Below are positions 6,650-15,531 of a stretch of 52,728 nt of DNA, piece by piece. The stretch is from Kordia jejudonensis. Lineage in GTDB: Bacteria > Bacteroidota > Bacteroidia > Flavobacteriales > Flavobacteriaceae. Both the position numbers and the translations under genes were made by a program. Position 1 is the first letter of the stretch. Each line of letters starts with the position of its first letter. Location: contig NZ_LBMG01000035.1 in the NCBI RefSeq assembly GCF_001005315.1, forward strand, positions 1 through 52,728. The letters are read 5' to 3'. Below the pieces are notes generated by a model. That model saw nothing but the letters and a program-made list of their open reading frames with translations, was not told where the DNA came from and did no database searches.

Positions 6650-9600
6650 ATGAAAACAACCACCACTTTTTTAGTACTGTTCATTTTTCTTATCCATGTA
6701 CAAGCTCAAAATAAGCATTTTGACATCACATGGAAGGAAACAACAACCGATATTTCTACAGGAAATGGCACTACCGTAATTACGTTACCAACATTTAACG
6801 ACGAATATTTTGTGTATAATGATGATAGAACGATCAGTTTTGTGACACAATGGGAAGATAACCGTAACGCAAATACTTCTTCTTTACGGATTGACAATGT
6901 TAGCTATGGAACTTTGAATCCGAACGCTTTGGGCGGAATTGACAAAACAAAATTACCAACCACGATTGAAGCGACTATTCATAATACAAAGGCAAGAGCT
7001 ATTCGTAAACATATGCTAATTGTTTCTCCATTGATCAACGAAAATGGTATCGTAAAAAAAGTACTTAGTTTTGATATAAGTTATACGACAACTTTTCAAA
7101 ATGCTACTAATTTCAATACTACTGAAACGATTGAAAATTCCATATTAGCTTCAGGAAACTTCTATAAATTTTCGGTAACGAAATCAGGAATTTACAGGAT
7201 TGATGCCAATTTCTTAAACCAATTAGGATTTAACACCGAAAACATCAATCCGAGAAAACTTAAAATCTATGGAAATGGCGGACGCATGTTGCCGTTGCGA
7301 AATTCGGAAAATCAACATTATGGAATTCCAGAAAATGCAATTACCGTTATTGGAGAAAATGACAATGTATTTAATGCCGAAGATTATATCTTATTTTATG
7401 CAGAAGGTCCAGACCGATGGAATGATGATAGCCAAACTCATGTAAATGCCTTTACAGACAAAACCTATTATTATATTACCACAGAAGGTGTCGACGATGG
7501 AAAAAGAATTCCTGAAACCGTACAACCGTCAGGAACCGCAAATACTTCGATTACTACATTTGACGATTATCAATTTCATGAAGTAGACAACGTAAATTTA
7601 ATCCGTTTGGGAAGAAGATGGTTTGGAGAAGTTTTTAATATTGAAGCCGAACAAACATTTAATTTTAATGTTCCAAATATTGTCACTTCAGCACCTGTAA
7701 CTATTGGTATAAAACCTGCCGCAATTTCTAATGTGGACACATTTATGTCTGTATTGATTAATGGAGAAACGGCACAAAACACAAATGGACAACCAATTTT
7801 TAATTTTACTTTTTCTGCAATAGCTGGAAATAGTTATGCAAGTCAAAATACTGCTGGATTTGGACTCAGAACTGGCTTGTTGGAAGAAGAAGTTACAGTA
7901 AATTCGGAAGACATTAGCATTGCATTAAACTATGATAATAGTGGCGTTGCAGGATCCATAGGATACTTGGATTATATCACGGTAGAAGCCAAAAGAAATT
8001 TATTGGGTACTGACAAACAATTCTTTTTTAGGTATAAAGATGCTGCATCAACTACTGGAATTGGCGAATATACCATCGGAAATGCTACAAACATTTCGCA
8101 AGTTTGGGATGTTTCAAATATTTGGAACGTAACTAAAATTACAAACGAATCGAATGCTGCTAATTTTTCGTTCAAAGCGCCAATGGGAGAAATTCGAGAA
8201 TATATTACTTTAGACAATTCCGAACTGCTAGTACCGACACTTGAACCAAATAGTTTACTTACCAATCAAAACCTTAAAGGAACGATATTTTCTACTGGCG
8301 ATGTTGATTATATAATAATTACGCCACAAGCATTTGCTTCACAAGCGGAACGATTGGCCGATTTTCATAGAACGCATTCAGGTTTAAATGTACAAGTAGT
8401 TCCATTGCAAAAAATTTACAACGAATTTAATACAGGAAATCCAGATGTTGCCGCCATTCGTAATTTTATAAAATATGTATACGATAATGCACTTTCTGAT
8501 CAAAACAAGCTAAAATACATTTGTATGTTTGGTGATGCTTCCTTTGATTATAAAAACCGAATTGAAGGAAATACAAACTTTGTCCCAGTGTTTCATGTGT
8601 ATGAAAGTTTTAATCTTGCTGGAGGTTATATGACAGATGATTTTTACGGAATGATGGACGATCACGAAGGAAATCTTGATATTTTACCCAGACAACAATT
8701 TCTAGACATTGCTATCGGTAGAATGTTAATCAACTCTCCAAGTCAGGCAAAAACATTGGTTGACAAAACGCTGTCTTATTACGCCGAAGGAGCATATGGA
8801 CGATGGCGAAACAATATCACGATTATATCAGACGATGCAGATAATGAAAGTGATTCTACATTACAGAATGATTTGGATGCGTTGGGAAATCTGATCGCCA
8901 ACAACAAATCGTTTATCAATGTTGTTAAAATACATTCTGATTCATACATCCAAGAATCGTCTTCTGGTGGAGCTCGTTATCCTGAAGTAAATAAAACAAT
9001 TACAGACAATCTTGCTTTGGGTTCTTTGGTTGTCAACTATTTTGGTCACGGTGGCGAAGACGGATTGGCTGGCGAACGCATTTTTGAAAAAACAGAATCG
9101 CAAGAACTTACGAACGAATGTCGATTGCCACTATTTATTACTATTACTTGTGAATATACTCGATTTGACAATCCGTTGCGACAAACTGCTGGCGAATTTA
9201 TGTTTTGGAACGAAAAAGGTGGCGCAGTTGCCTTAGTTTCCACAACGCGACTTATTTATAAAAATATTGGACTCAATTTGAATCAGGAATTATCAAAATT
9301 TCTATTTTCTTACGGATCAGATACATACATGCCCGTTTCAGAAGCGTTTCGATTGGCTAAAAATGAAGAAACAAATCCTAATAAACGTGTTGCGTTCTAT
9401 ATTGGCGATCCTGCGCTCAAAATTGCAATTCCGAAACCGAGAGTAAATTTAACAGCAATCAACGATGTGCCAATTTCGCAAGCAACTGACACGCTAAAAG
9501 CATTGAGTAGAGTGAAAATTTCTGGAAATATTACCAACAACGCTGGCAATTTACTTTCAGACTACAACGGAACGGTGTTTTCTACTATTTATGACAAACA

Positions 9601-10540
9601 GATTCAGCGACAAACACTTGCGAATGATCCTGATTATCAAATCACAATGGATTTTGTTACTTTGGGCGAAATTATTTTTAGAGGAAAGGCCTCTGTAACC
9701 AACGGAATATTTTCTTTTGAATTTATTGTTCCGCGTGATATTGTAATTCCTGTTGGAAACGGTCGTATTAGTTTTTATGCGAAGCGAGATGGCGTTTTAG
9801 AAGATCATACAGGTGCCAGCGAAAATTTGAAAATTGGCGAACTCAACGAAGATGCTCCGCTAGACAATGAACCGCCAATTGTAAATTTGTACATGAATGA
9901 CGAAAGTTTTATTTCTGGTGGTATTACGAACGAATCGCCTTTTTTACTTGCAAAACTATCTGATGAAAACGGCATTAATACCGCAAGTGGAATTGGACAT
10001 GATATTGTCGGAATACTTGATGGCGACGAATCTAATCCGATCATTTTAAATGATTATTACGAAACAGCATTAGACGATTATACCAACGGAATTGTAAAAT
10101 TTCCTTTCCGAGATCTTTCTGAAGGAACACATACACTTTTGCTAAAAGCTTGGGATGTGTACAACAATTCATCGACTGCTGAAATACAATTTACAGTCTT
10201 CAATGAAAATAATTCGTTAACCATTACCAACGTGTTAAACTATCCAAATCCGTTTGTAAGTCATACCGAATTTTGGTTCAATCACAACAGTTCAAGCGAA
10301 TTAGACATTACCGTACAGGTTTTTACAATCTCTGGAAAAGTAGTGCGTACCCTTGTTGGAAAAGCAAATACAGGATCGAGTAGTAAAGATTTTAGTTCGC
10401 TTTCGCGAGATATTACTTGGGACGGACGTGATGATTTTGGAGATAAACTTGGGAAAGGTGTGTATGTTTATAAACTCATTGTAAAATCGGCAGCGACCAA
10501 TCAGAAAGTTGAAAAGTATGAAAAAATTGTGCTGTTGTAA
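6650..10540 (+). CDS. porU: type IX secretion system C25-family sortase PorU
   Basis: This is a 1296-residue cell-surface cysteine peptidase of the gingipain (C25) family. In T9SS it removes C-terminal sorting signals from secreted proteins and helps attach them to the surface. It has an N-terminal signal peptide (MKTTTTFLVLFIFLIHVQAQ). The likely catalytic His is residue 800 (NYFGHGGEDG) and the catalytic Cys residue 834 (ITCEYTRFDNP). Upstream lies the caspase-like region FGDASFDYKNR, and the C terminus is a sorting-type beta domain (NVLNYPNPF...VYVYKLIV). ATG 6650 is preferred over an in-frame GTG at 6647. The gene usually neighbours porV, which is not found here. Confidence 0.92.
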   Translation: MKTTTTFLVLFIFLIHVQAQNKHFDITWKETTTDISTGNGTTVITLPTFNDEYFVYNDDRTISFVTQWEDNRNANTSSLRIDNVSYGTLNPNALGGIDKTKLPTTIEATIHNTKARAIRKHMLIVSPLINENGIVKKVLSFDISYTTTFQNATNFNTTETIENSILASGNFYKFSVTKSGIYRIDANFLNQLGFNTENINPRKLKIYGNGGRMLPLRNSENQHYGIPENAITVIGENDNVFNAEDYILFYAEGPDRWNDDSQTHVNAFTDKTYYYITTEGVDDGKRIPETVQPSGTANTSITTFDDYQFHEVDNVNLIRLGRRWFGEVFNIEAEQTFNFNVPNIVTSAPVTIGIKPAAISNVDTFMSVLINGETAQNTNGQPIFNFTFSAIAGNSYASQNTAGFGLRTGLLEEEVTVNSEDISIALNYDNSGVAGSIGYLDYITVEAKRNLLGTDKQFFFRYKDAASTTGIGEYTIGNATNISQVWDVSNIWNVTKITNESNAANFSFKAPMGEIREYITLDNSELLVPTLEPNSLLTNQNLKGTIFSTGDVDYIIITPQAFASQAERLADFHRTHSGLNVQVVPLQKIYNEFNTGNPDVAAIRNFIKYVYDNALSDQNKLKYICMFGDASFDYKNRIEGNTNFVPVFHVYESFNLAGGYMTDDFYGMMDDHEGNLDILPRQQFLDIAIGRMLINSPSQAKTLVDKTLSYYAEGAYGRWRNNITIISDDADNESDSTLQNDLDALGNLIANNKSFINVVKIHSDSYIQESSSGGARYPEVNKTITDNLALGSLVVNYFGHGGEDGLAGERIFEKTESQELTNECRLPLFITITCEYTRFDNPLRQTAGEFMFWNEKGGAVALVSTTRLIYKNIGLNLNQELSKFLFSYGSDTYMPVSEAFRLAKNEETNPNKRVAFYIGDPALKIAIPKPRVNLTAINDVPISQATDTLKALSRVKISGNITNNAGNLLSDYNGTVFSTIYDKQIQRQTLANDPDYQITMDFVTLGEIIFRGKASVTNGIFSFEFIVPRDIVIPVGNGRISFYAKRDGVLEDHTGASENLKIGELNEDAPLDNEPPIVNLYMNDESFISGGITNESPFLLAKLSDENGINTASGIGHDIVGILDGDESNPIILNDYYETALDDYTNGIVKFPFRDLSEGTHTLLLKAWDVYNNSSTAEIQFTVFNENNSLTITNVLNYPNPFVSHTEFWFNHNSSSELDITVQVFTISGKVVRTLVGKANTGSSSKDFSSLSRDITWDGRDDFGDKLGKGVYVYKLIVKSAATNQKVEKYEKIVLL

Positions 10541-10546
10541 GCGAGA

Positions 10547-11293
10547 TCAGTTAAAAAGTAAGCTTCCCGTGTAGTGCGCTATTAGTGTTATAATTGACGG
10601 TTTCGTATACGCAATTACATCTCCTGTTCCGTAAATATCGCCTCGAAGTTCCTGTTTTGGATTGATTAAAATATCATTGCTTCCGCGTGACGAAATAATC
10701 ACTGTATCAGCTAAAAGATTTTCTGCTTCTATTCTCGGATTTCCACCTGGAATACTAATTGTAAAAAGTGTCGTTGTTCCTGAAATAAACAGATTTGATA
10801 AATTATTGAACGTAATGCTCAATTCTTCATTTTCTATCTGCAAGTTAAAATTTCCAGATGCTGGATTGTTGTTGGTAAAGTTTTCTGAAATCAACGTTAT
10901 ACTAGGAAAAGTAAGAATTCCATCAGAACGTACTTCAAACTGAGTTTTACTATTGATTTCCGTGAGGTTTGGAACAGTTACATATATTGTAGTAATTCCG
11001 TAATCACGCACGTAATTACAATCGTTATTGTCTGATAAAAACAACGTTTCGCCTACTACTTTTGCTTCTACGTCATTGATTAAATTAGCACCAGTTGCGA
11101 TCAATACTTCCTGATTTTCGCCTTCTTTTATGACCAAATTGACACCTTCGTTGACTTCAATTTTCGTAAATGCTTCTACTAGAACTTCTTCTGTAATCAT
11201 GGTTCCAGAAGTTTGAAAACAATCGTTCGCGTCTTCTTTATCACAAGAAATAAATATTGTTAGTATAAGTATAAAATAGTATTTTTTCAACAT
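10547..11293 (-). CDS. DUF2807 (head GIN domain) lipoprotein
   Basis: This 248-residue protein has a lipoprotein signal (ILTIFISC with Cys at about residue 16), so it is probably anchored to a membrane. The body fits the putative auto-transporter adhesin, head GIN domain family (DUF2807): a beta-helical run beginning FTKIEVNEGVNLVIKEG and ending with repetitive short strands (GTGDVIAYTKPS). No enzymatic motif is seen and its function is unknown. It converges on porU with a six-base gap. A heptamer array lies immediately upstream of its start. Confidence 0.75.
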   Translation of the reverse strand: MLKKYYFILILTIFISCDKEDANDCFQTSGTMITEEVLVEAFTKIEVNEGVNLVIKEGENQEVLIATGANLINDVEAKVVGETLFLSDNNDCNYVRDYGITTIYVTVPNLTEINSKTQFEVRSDGILTFPSITLISENFTNNNPASGNFNLQIENEELSITFNNLSNLFISGTTTLFTISIPGGNPRIEAENLLADTVIISSRGSNDILINPKQELRGDIYGTGDVIAYTKPSIITLIAHYTGSLLFN

Positions 11294-11333
11294 TCAGTGT
11301 TCAGTGTTCAGTATTCAGTGTTCAGTGTTCAGT
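11292..11333. repeat. heptamer tandem repeat
   Basis: Six consecutive 7-bp units of (G/A)TTCAGT lie directly upstream of the start codon of the DUF2807 lipoprotein gene. A change in copy number by slippage would alter the spacing of its upstream region. Confidence 0.8.
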
Positions 11334-11373
11334 TTTCAAAACTAACTTATTATTTTCAATTTAAAACTATGTA

Positions 11374-11931
11374 TTACCATTTTGCTTTTTTATTTAGATT
11401 TATAAAGTAAGTAACGGAAAACATATGCTTGCTAATGTTCGACATATTTTTATTGGTTATCGCCATATTGAATCCGTATGTATATGTAAATCTTCCCCAA
11501 GCAATTCCGACTTCGGGTCGAACTCGGAAACTGTTATTTTTTTCTAAGTCAACATACCATAATGAAGCGATTCCCATGTGAAATCCCCAAAGACTTCGTC
11601 AAATGGCCAATTTTGGTGCTACGATATAGTTGTCATTGATGTAATGCTCTGTTGAGATGGAATAACCGCTTCCTTGATCGTTTTTCCCTCTATTTTCGAT
11701 AAGCTTGTAATTGAAATAACCAATTTCAAACATTGTTTCTCTAGCACCATGAACACCTAAAAGTAATCCTTTTAAATGCGGTTCTTTTTCAGAAGTATTC
11801 GTTGCCTTTGTTTCTTTATTCTCTTCTGGAGCTACTTGCGCTGTACCTGATTGAACGACTAATAAGAATAGTAATACATACCTTTTGGCGATTCTTTTTT
11901 CAAAAATATCTTTTCTCCACATAATTACCAT
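11374..11931 (-). pseudogene. paralogue of the next gene, interrupted by an in-frame stop
   Basis: Two open pieces (11599-11931 and 11374-11577) lie in the same frame and together align over their whole length with the intact neighbour at 11925-12470, without any indel. The first piece ends KLAI and is followed by TGA at 11601-11599, where the paralogue has TGG (Trp, KAAIWANVW). The alignment then continues RSLWGFHMGI against ANVWYINVGM. One G-to-A change therefore explains the break. It encodes a small exported protein with a signal peptide ending GTAQ, probably a beta-barrel. A start at 11922 (MWRKD) is equally possible. It may be a recent pseudogene, a readthrough case or a base-call error. 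Confidence 0.8.
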
Positions 11932-12470
11932 TTTTGTTTTTCCTTGCCTGCTTCTTTATTAAAGTTTAAAAAGTAAATTGCAGATACCATATGTTTGCTA
12001 ATGTAGCGCATATCTTTGTTTGTAACTGCCATATTTACAGCATATGTCAATTTAAAATCTCCCGAACCAATTCCGATTTCGGGACGAATTTTTAGACTAT
12101 TATTTTTTTCCATATCAAAATACCAAGGAAAGCTCATTCCCACATTTATATACCAAACATTTGCCCAAATAGCCGCTTTTGGTGCAATGATATAATTATG
12201 ATTTATATAATGTTCTGTTGAGATTGAATATCCTAATCCGCCAATAGCAGGAATTTTAGTGTCTAGATATTCTACCCAATCATAATTGAAATATCCAACT
12301 TCAAACATGGTTTCTCTAGCACCATGAACACCTAAAATAATACCGCGTAATGCAGGATTTCTTTCATCGACAGTTGTTTCTTTGCTAGTAATGGTTTCCT
12401 CAGGAGCTAGTTGTGCTATTCCAAATTGAAGACCGAATAGTACGATGCAGATGCACATTTTTTTCTTCAT
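11925..12470 (-). CDS. conserved exported hypothetical protein, probable small outer-membrane beta-barrel
   Basis: This 181-residue protein has a clear signal peptide (MKKKMCICIVLFGLQFGIAQ) and then alternating hydrophobic/aromatic strands (GILGVHGARETMFEVGYFNY, IAPKAAIWANVWYINVGMSF). These fit a small outer-membrane barrel of about eight strands, but I recognise no named family. It lies immediately upstream of a disrupted paralogue, so the pair is a tandem duplication. Whether both were co-transcribed is unknown; the stop codon overlaps the longest start of the second copy by seven bases. Confidence 0.65.
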   Translation of the reverse strand: MKKKMCICIVLFGLQFGIAQLAPEETITSKETTVDERNPALRGIILGVHGARETMFEVGYFNYDWVEYLDTKIPAIGGLGYSISTEHYINHNYIIAPKAAIWANVWYINVGMSFPWYFDMEKNNSLKIRPEIGIGSGDFKLTYAVNMAVTNKDMRYISKHMVSAIYFLNFNKEAGKEKQKW

Positions 12471-12535
12471 GACGCTTTTTTTGATTGTTATGGTAAAGAG
12501 CGCTTGAAAAAGAAAATGTTACAGTTTTATGTTTT

Positions 12536-13630
12536 TTACAATCGGATTCCTACGCCAAGTTCTACGGCTTCCGCTTTGGCTCCGTGCGATTTGAGCGTTA
12601 ATGCCGCAAACATTTTTTTGCCAAAATATCGTTTCATTCCGATACGTACATACGTGCGTCCTTCAAAGTCAACAGGATAGTAGACATAGTATCCCAATTG
12701 CGTAATCACAGAAAGTTTATTGATAAATAATTCATGTCCCGCAAAGATACCGACACGTTTGTAATCTTCATCGCCTTTGACGTTTCCTTCGGGAAATGCA
12801 ATTGATCGGTATCGAATCCATTCTTCTAAGAAATTAGACACAAATACTTCTGTTCCTAACTGAATGGCACTTTTGCGTCCTATACGTTTGTCAGCATAAG
12901 CAGAAAGTATGTAAAAACCATATTGTCCACTTCCGATGGCATCACTTTCATTGATTCCTGCGCGTAATACGAAGTTGAACTTTATAGGTTCTGCAAAATT
13001 TTGTGTTACTTCATTTTTTTGAAATTCTATCAGCGAAGTATCGTCTAAATTGTAGTTGACACCAACATTAAACGCTAATGTATTGATACTCGTATTTGGT
13101 GCTTTTACATTGGCATTAGAATAGTGAATGAAGGACAAACCGGCTTGTACGCCAAAACGCTTGAAGATATTTTCCTTTTTATAATTGAACATTAAATACG
13201 TACTACTCATCAATCGAGAACCAAACGCAATGTTTCTAAAATTTTCTGTTTTGTCGTACGGATTGCTTGTATAAGCCAAACCTTGCCCGATACGAAGCAT
13301 TAAATTTCGTTTGAGAAAGTAAAAATTGTAATGTGCATATACGGCAACATTTTCGCCTAAGAATTCATTTTTTAAATTCTGATAGCTTAGCGAAAAACCA
13401 TAATCGGGATAGTTGTAAAATTGTGACCAATCATCATCACCAAATGTCTTTTGGTTGTAGCTAATAATAACACCTTCTGGATGTCCTGTAATTAGATGTA
13501 GAATATCGTCATTATGACGCACAATATTTCCAGTAAAATAATTGACATCAAGTGTTGTTGCTTTGGTTTTTGCTTCTTGCGCAAAGCTAATTATTGTAAA
13601 AAGAAATAAGATAAAAACTACATTTTTCAT
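12536..13630 (-). CDS. acyloxyacyl hydrolase / PagL-like lipid A deacylase family protein
   Basis: This 364-residue outer-membrane protein has a signal peptide (MKNVVFILFLFTIISFAQ). The stretch FIHYSNANVKAPNTSIN matches the HxSNA...N motif of PagL-type lipid A 3-O-deacylases, in which His and Ser are catalytic. The protein ends in a typical barrel strand (VELGVGIRL). Family members remove acyl chains from lipid A; activity here is inferred. It is longer than classical PagL, as Bacteroidota members usually are. The promoter lies almost on top of the start codon. Confidence 0.75.
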   Translation of the reverse strand: MKNVVFILFLFTIISFAQEAKTKATTLDVNYFTGNIVRHNDDILHLITGHPEGVIISYNQKTFGDDDWSQFYNYPDYGFSLSYQNLKNEFLGENVAVYAHYNFYFLKRNLMLRIGQGLAYTSNPYDKTENFRNIAFGSRLMSSTYLMFNYKKENIFKRFGVQAGLSFIHYSNANVKAPNTSINTLAFNVGVNYNLDDTSLIEFQKNEVTQNFAEPIKFNFVLRAGINESDAIGSGQYGFYILSAYADKRIGRKSAIQLGTEVFVSNFLEEWIRYRSIAFPEGNVKGDEDYKRVGIFAGHELFINKLSVITQLGYYVYYPVDFEGRTYVRIGMKRYFGKKMFAALTLKSHGAKAEAVELGVGIRL

Positions 13631-13638
13631 AGGGAAGA

Positions 13639-13672
13639 CAAATGTAGTTTTTTTAAGTGATATTTTTTACAA
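13639..13672 (-). promoter_or_regulatory. promoter of the acyloxyacyl hydrolase gene, almost leaderless
   Basis: On the minus strand TACATTTG (13646-13639) is a perfect TAnnTTTG -7 element, with TTG 23 nt upstream (13672-13670). Initiation about 5-7 nt downstream would leave only a few bases before the ATG at 13630. Confidence 0.55.
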
Positions 13673-13789
13673 TCATGAAAAGTTCTAAAGTTTTATTAAA
13701 ATTTTTTCAAAAATTGTTAAAAAGAGTTAACTACAGTTAAAACCTACAAAAGGTACTGTAAACCCTCGGAAATACAGCACTTCATTGCT

Positions 13790-13797
13790 TATCTTTG
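13790..13797 (+). promoter_or_regulatory. -7 element before the first four-Cys precursor
   Basis: TATCTTTG matches the Bacteroidota -7 consensus TAnnTTTG exactly and lies 23 nt before the ATG at 13821. No clear TTTG -33 partner is visible at the usual distance. Confidence 0.5.
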
Positions 13798-13820
13798 TAA
13801 TGAACTAAAAATTTTATACC

Positions 13821-14018
13821 ATGAAGAAGAAATCAATGAACACGTTAAAATTAAAAAAATCATCAATTGCTATGTTAAGCGCGAAAAGTGTTACTGGAGG
13901 AAATGAATCTAGCAATGTTGATGTGTATTGTGTATCCGTAAACTTTTGCGAAACTAAAGATTTTTCTAGATGTTTTGGAGAAGCACAATGTCAAATTTAC
14001 AATCCTCACACAAGTTAA
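13821..14018 (+). CDS. four-cysteine GG-leader precursor peptide, copy 1
   Basis: This 65-residue peptide has the leader MKKKSMNTLKLKKSSIAML...SVTGG, followed by a core carrying the pattern C-x5-C-x7-C-x5-C (YCVSVNFC, ETKDFSRC, FGEAQC). It is the first of seven paralogues sharing that spacing and has its own promoter element and a downstream terminator at 14171, so it is probably transcribed separately. Ser/Thr beside the cysteines would permit lanthionine-type rings; disulfides are also possible. The product is unknown. Confidence 0.82.
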   Translation: MKKKSMNTLKLKKSSIAMLSAKSVTGGNESSNVDVYCVSVNFCETKDFSRCFGEAQCQIYNPHTS

Positions 14019-14170
14019 ACTTATGTAGCTAGTTTTTAGTAGTTTTTATTGTTAAAAGCTACCAGAAATAGCTACCATTTTGTAGAAAGCAAATAGCGCA
14101 TCAGACGAAGTTTTTAAGAAAGTATAGATTATTTGTAAAAACCTCTGCACGAGCGAGATAAACGCTTCAA

Positions 14171-14206
14171 AAAAAGACAGTATGTAATTCATACTGTCTT
14201 TTTTTT
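14171..14206 (+). terminator. intrinsic terminator between precursor copies 1 and 2
   Basis: A strong hairpin (AAAAAGACAGTATG at 14171-14184 pairing with CATACTGTCTTTTT from 14190, 5-nt loop) ends in an eight-base T-run. The remaining gap 14019-14332 shows no gene; about 125 nt from the terminator to the next start has no clear promoter match. Confidence 0.85.
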
Positions 14207-14332
14207 GTGAGTTTTTTTCTTATACATTTTATCAAATAACTACAGCATACACGTACTAGTAGTAATGTAAAACCGCTACGATCAACTATTTCATTTTTAT
14301 ATATTTAGCATGAATCAAAAGAAACTTAGATC

Positions 14333-14524
14333 ATGAAAAAAAAGTCTATTAAAAAATTGAAACTGAAGAAAGCTTCTATTTCTACGTTGAATGCGAATTC
14401 ATTGACGGGAGGAACTATTGGCGGCACAGTATTTTGTCAGTCTGTGAATATTTGTGAAACGATTGATTATACAAGATGTAATGGTGAGTTTTATTGTCAA
14501 TTATACGATAGAAACGAACGTTAA
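14333..14524 (+). CDS. four-cysteine GG-leader precursor peptide, copy 2
   Basis: This 63-residue peptide starts MKKKSIKKLKLKKASISTL and its leader ends NSLTGG. The core keeps the family spacing C-x5-C-x7-C-x5-C (FCQSVNIC, ETIDYTRC, NGEFYC), followed by QLYDRNER. It heads a tightly spaced run of copies 2 to 6 (gaps of 24-41 nt), likely one transcript. Confidence 0.82.
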   Translation: MKKKSIKKLKLKKASISTLNANSLTGGTIGGTVFCQSVNICETIDYTRCNGEFYCQLYDRNER

Positions 14525-14560
14525 TATCACAAGTTAATTTTTAATCTAAAAAAGTAAATC

Positions 14561-14752
14561 ATGAAAAAAAGATCAATTCAAAAATTGAAATTAAATAAAA
14601 AAGCGGTTTCATCATTAACTGCAAATGCACTTGCTGGTGGAACGTTGGTACCTACACAAATATGTCTTTCGTTCAACTTTTGTGAAACTCTTGATTATAC
14701 TGCGTGTAACGGAGAGTTTTTCTGTCAAATTTACGATTCGCCACAGCGATAA
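14561..14752 (+). CDS. four-cysteine GG-leader precursor peptide, copy 3
   Basis: This 63-residue peptide has leader MKKRSIQKLKLNKKAVSSL...ALAGG. Its core has the cysteine pattern ICLSFNFC, ETLDYTAC, NGEFFC and ends QIYDSPQR. The leader is almost identical at DNA level to that of copy 5, which suggests duplication of alternating units. Confidence 0.82.
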   Translation: MKKRSIQKLKLNKKAVSSLTANALAGGTLVPTQICLSFNFCETLDYTACNGEFFCQIYDSPQR

Positions 14753-14779
14753 TTATAATAATCTTTTAAATACCTACTT

Positions 14780-14983
14780 ATGAAAAAAAAATCTATCCAA
14801 AAATTGAGCTTGAATAAAGCTTCTGTTTCCAAACTAAATGCACATGCAGTAAAAGGTGGAAACACATCATTATCTGATATTGTTTGTGAATCAAGAGATT
14901 TCTGTGAAACTATTGATTACACAAGATGTAGATTTGAAAACAGATGCCAAATTTATCAGTTTCCAACTGATCAAGGCTTTTAA
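14780..14983 (+). CDS. four-cysteine GG-leader precursor peptide, copy 4
   Basis: This 67-residue peptide has leader MKKKSIQKLSLNKASVSKL...AVKGG. The core has VCESRDFC, ETIDYTRC, RFENRC and ends QIYQFPTDQGF. The loop between the third and fourth cysteines (RFENR instead of NGEFY) and the tail are the most divergent parts. The ETxDYT motif between cysteines 2 and 3 is kept. Confidence 0.82.
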   Translation: MKKKSIQKLSLNKASVSKLNAHAVKGGNTSLSDIVCESRDFCETIDYTRCRFENRCQIYQFPTDQGF

Positions 14984-15024
14984 AAGTAAACGTTAATTTT
15001 TACACAATCAAACCTTTATAAATC

Positions 15025-15216
15025 ATGAAAAAAAGATCAATTCAAAAATTGAAATTAAACAAAAAAGCGGTTTCCAAATTGACAACAGATGTGTTATCAG
15101 GAGGAATCAACACAAATACATTGTTTTGCCAATCGAATAATTTCTGTGAAACAATAGATTATACCGCTTGTAATGGAGAATTTTATTGCCAAATTTATCC
15201 ATATCCACAGCGTTAA
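15025..15216 (+). CDS. four-cysteine GG-leader precursor peptide, copy 5
   Basis: This 63-residue peptide has leader MKKRSIQKLKLNKKAVSKL...VLSGG. The core has FCQSNNFC, ETIDYTAC, NGEFYC and ends QIYPYPQR. It is closest to copy 3 in leader and tail. Confidence 0.82.
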   Translation: MKKRSIQKLKLNKKAVSKLTTDVLSGGINTNTLFCQSNNFCETIDYTACNGEFYCQIYPYPQR

Positions 15217-15240
15217 TTTCATAATCTAATCTGTTTAATA

Positions 15241-15441
15241 ATGAAAAAAAAGTCAATTCTTAAGTTAAAATTAAAGAAAGCTTCTGTATCTAATTTAAAT
15301 GAAAATTCAGTTAAAGGAGGATTTGGAGATTCATTTTATATCTGTGAATCCGTAAATAACTTCTGTCAAACTATAAATGTAACAAGATGTTATGGAAATT
15401 TAAATTGCGGATTGTTTGATCCAAATACAGTAGACTGTTAG
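15241..15441 (+). CDS. four-cysteine GG-leader precursor peptide, copy 6
   Basis: This 66-residue peptide has leader MKKKSILKLKLKKASVSNL...SVKGG. The core begins FGDSFYIC and is the only member with six residues between the first two cysteines (CESVNNFC). QTINVTRC and YGNLNC follow, then GLFDPNTVDC with an extra terminal cysteine. With copy 7 it forms a distinct subgroup, and both are followed by near-identical hairpins. Confidence 0.8.
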   Translation: MKKKSILKLKLKKASVSNLNENSVKGGFGDSFYICESVNNFCQTINVTRCYGNLNCGLFDPNTVDC

Positions 15442-15464
15442 TCTTAACAGTTTAAAACTTCAAA

Positions 15465-15495
15465 AAGCGGAAGAATGTAGGGTATTCTTCCGCTT
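15465..15495 (+). terminator. hairpin after copy 6, twin of the one after copy 7
   Basis: The arms AAGCGGAAGAAT (15465-15476) and ATTCTTCCGCTT (15484-15495) form a 12-bp stem with loop GTAGGGT. No T-run follows, so it may be a processing or attenuation hairpin rather than a full terminator. Confidence 0.6.
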
Positions 15496-15531
15496 CTATA
15501 ATGTATTATTAAGATTTAAAAATATGTAATC

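Noticed and set aside
14019-14332. Possible extra precursor gene between copies 1 and 2
   Set aside because: No MKKK-type leader or cysteine-patterned frame could be read; only a terminator is present.
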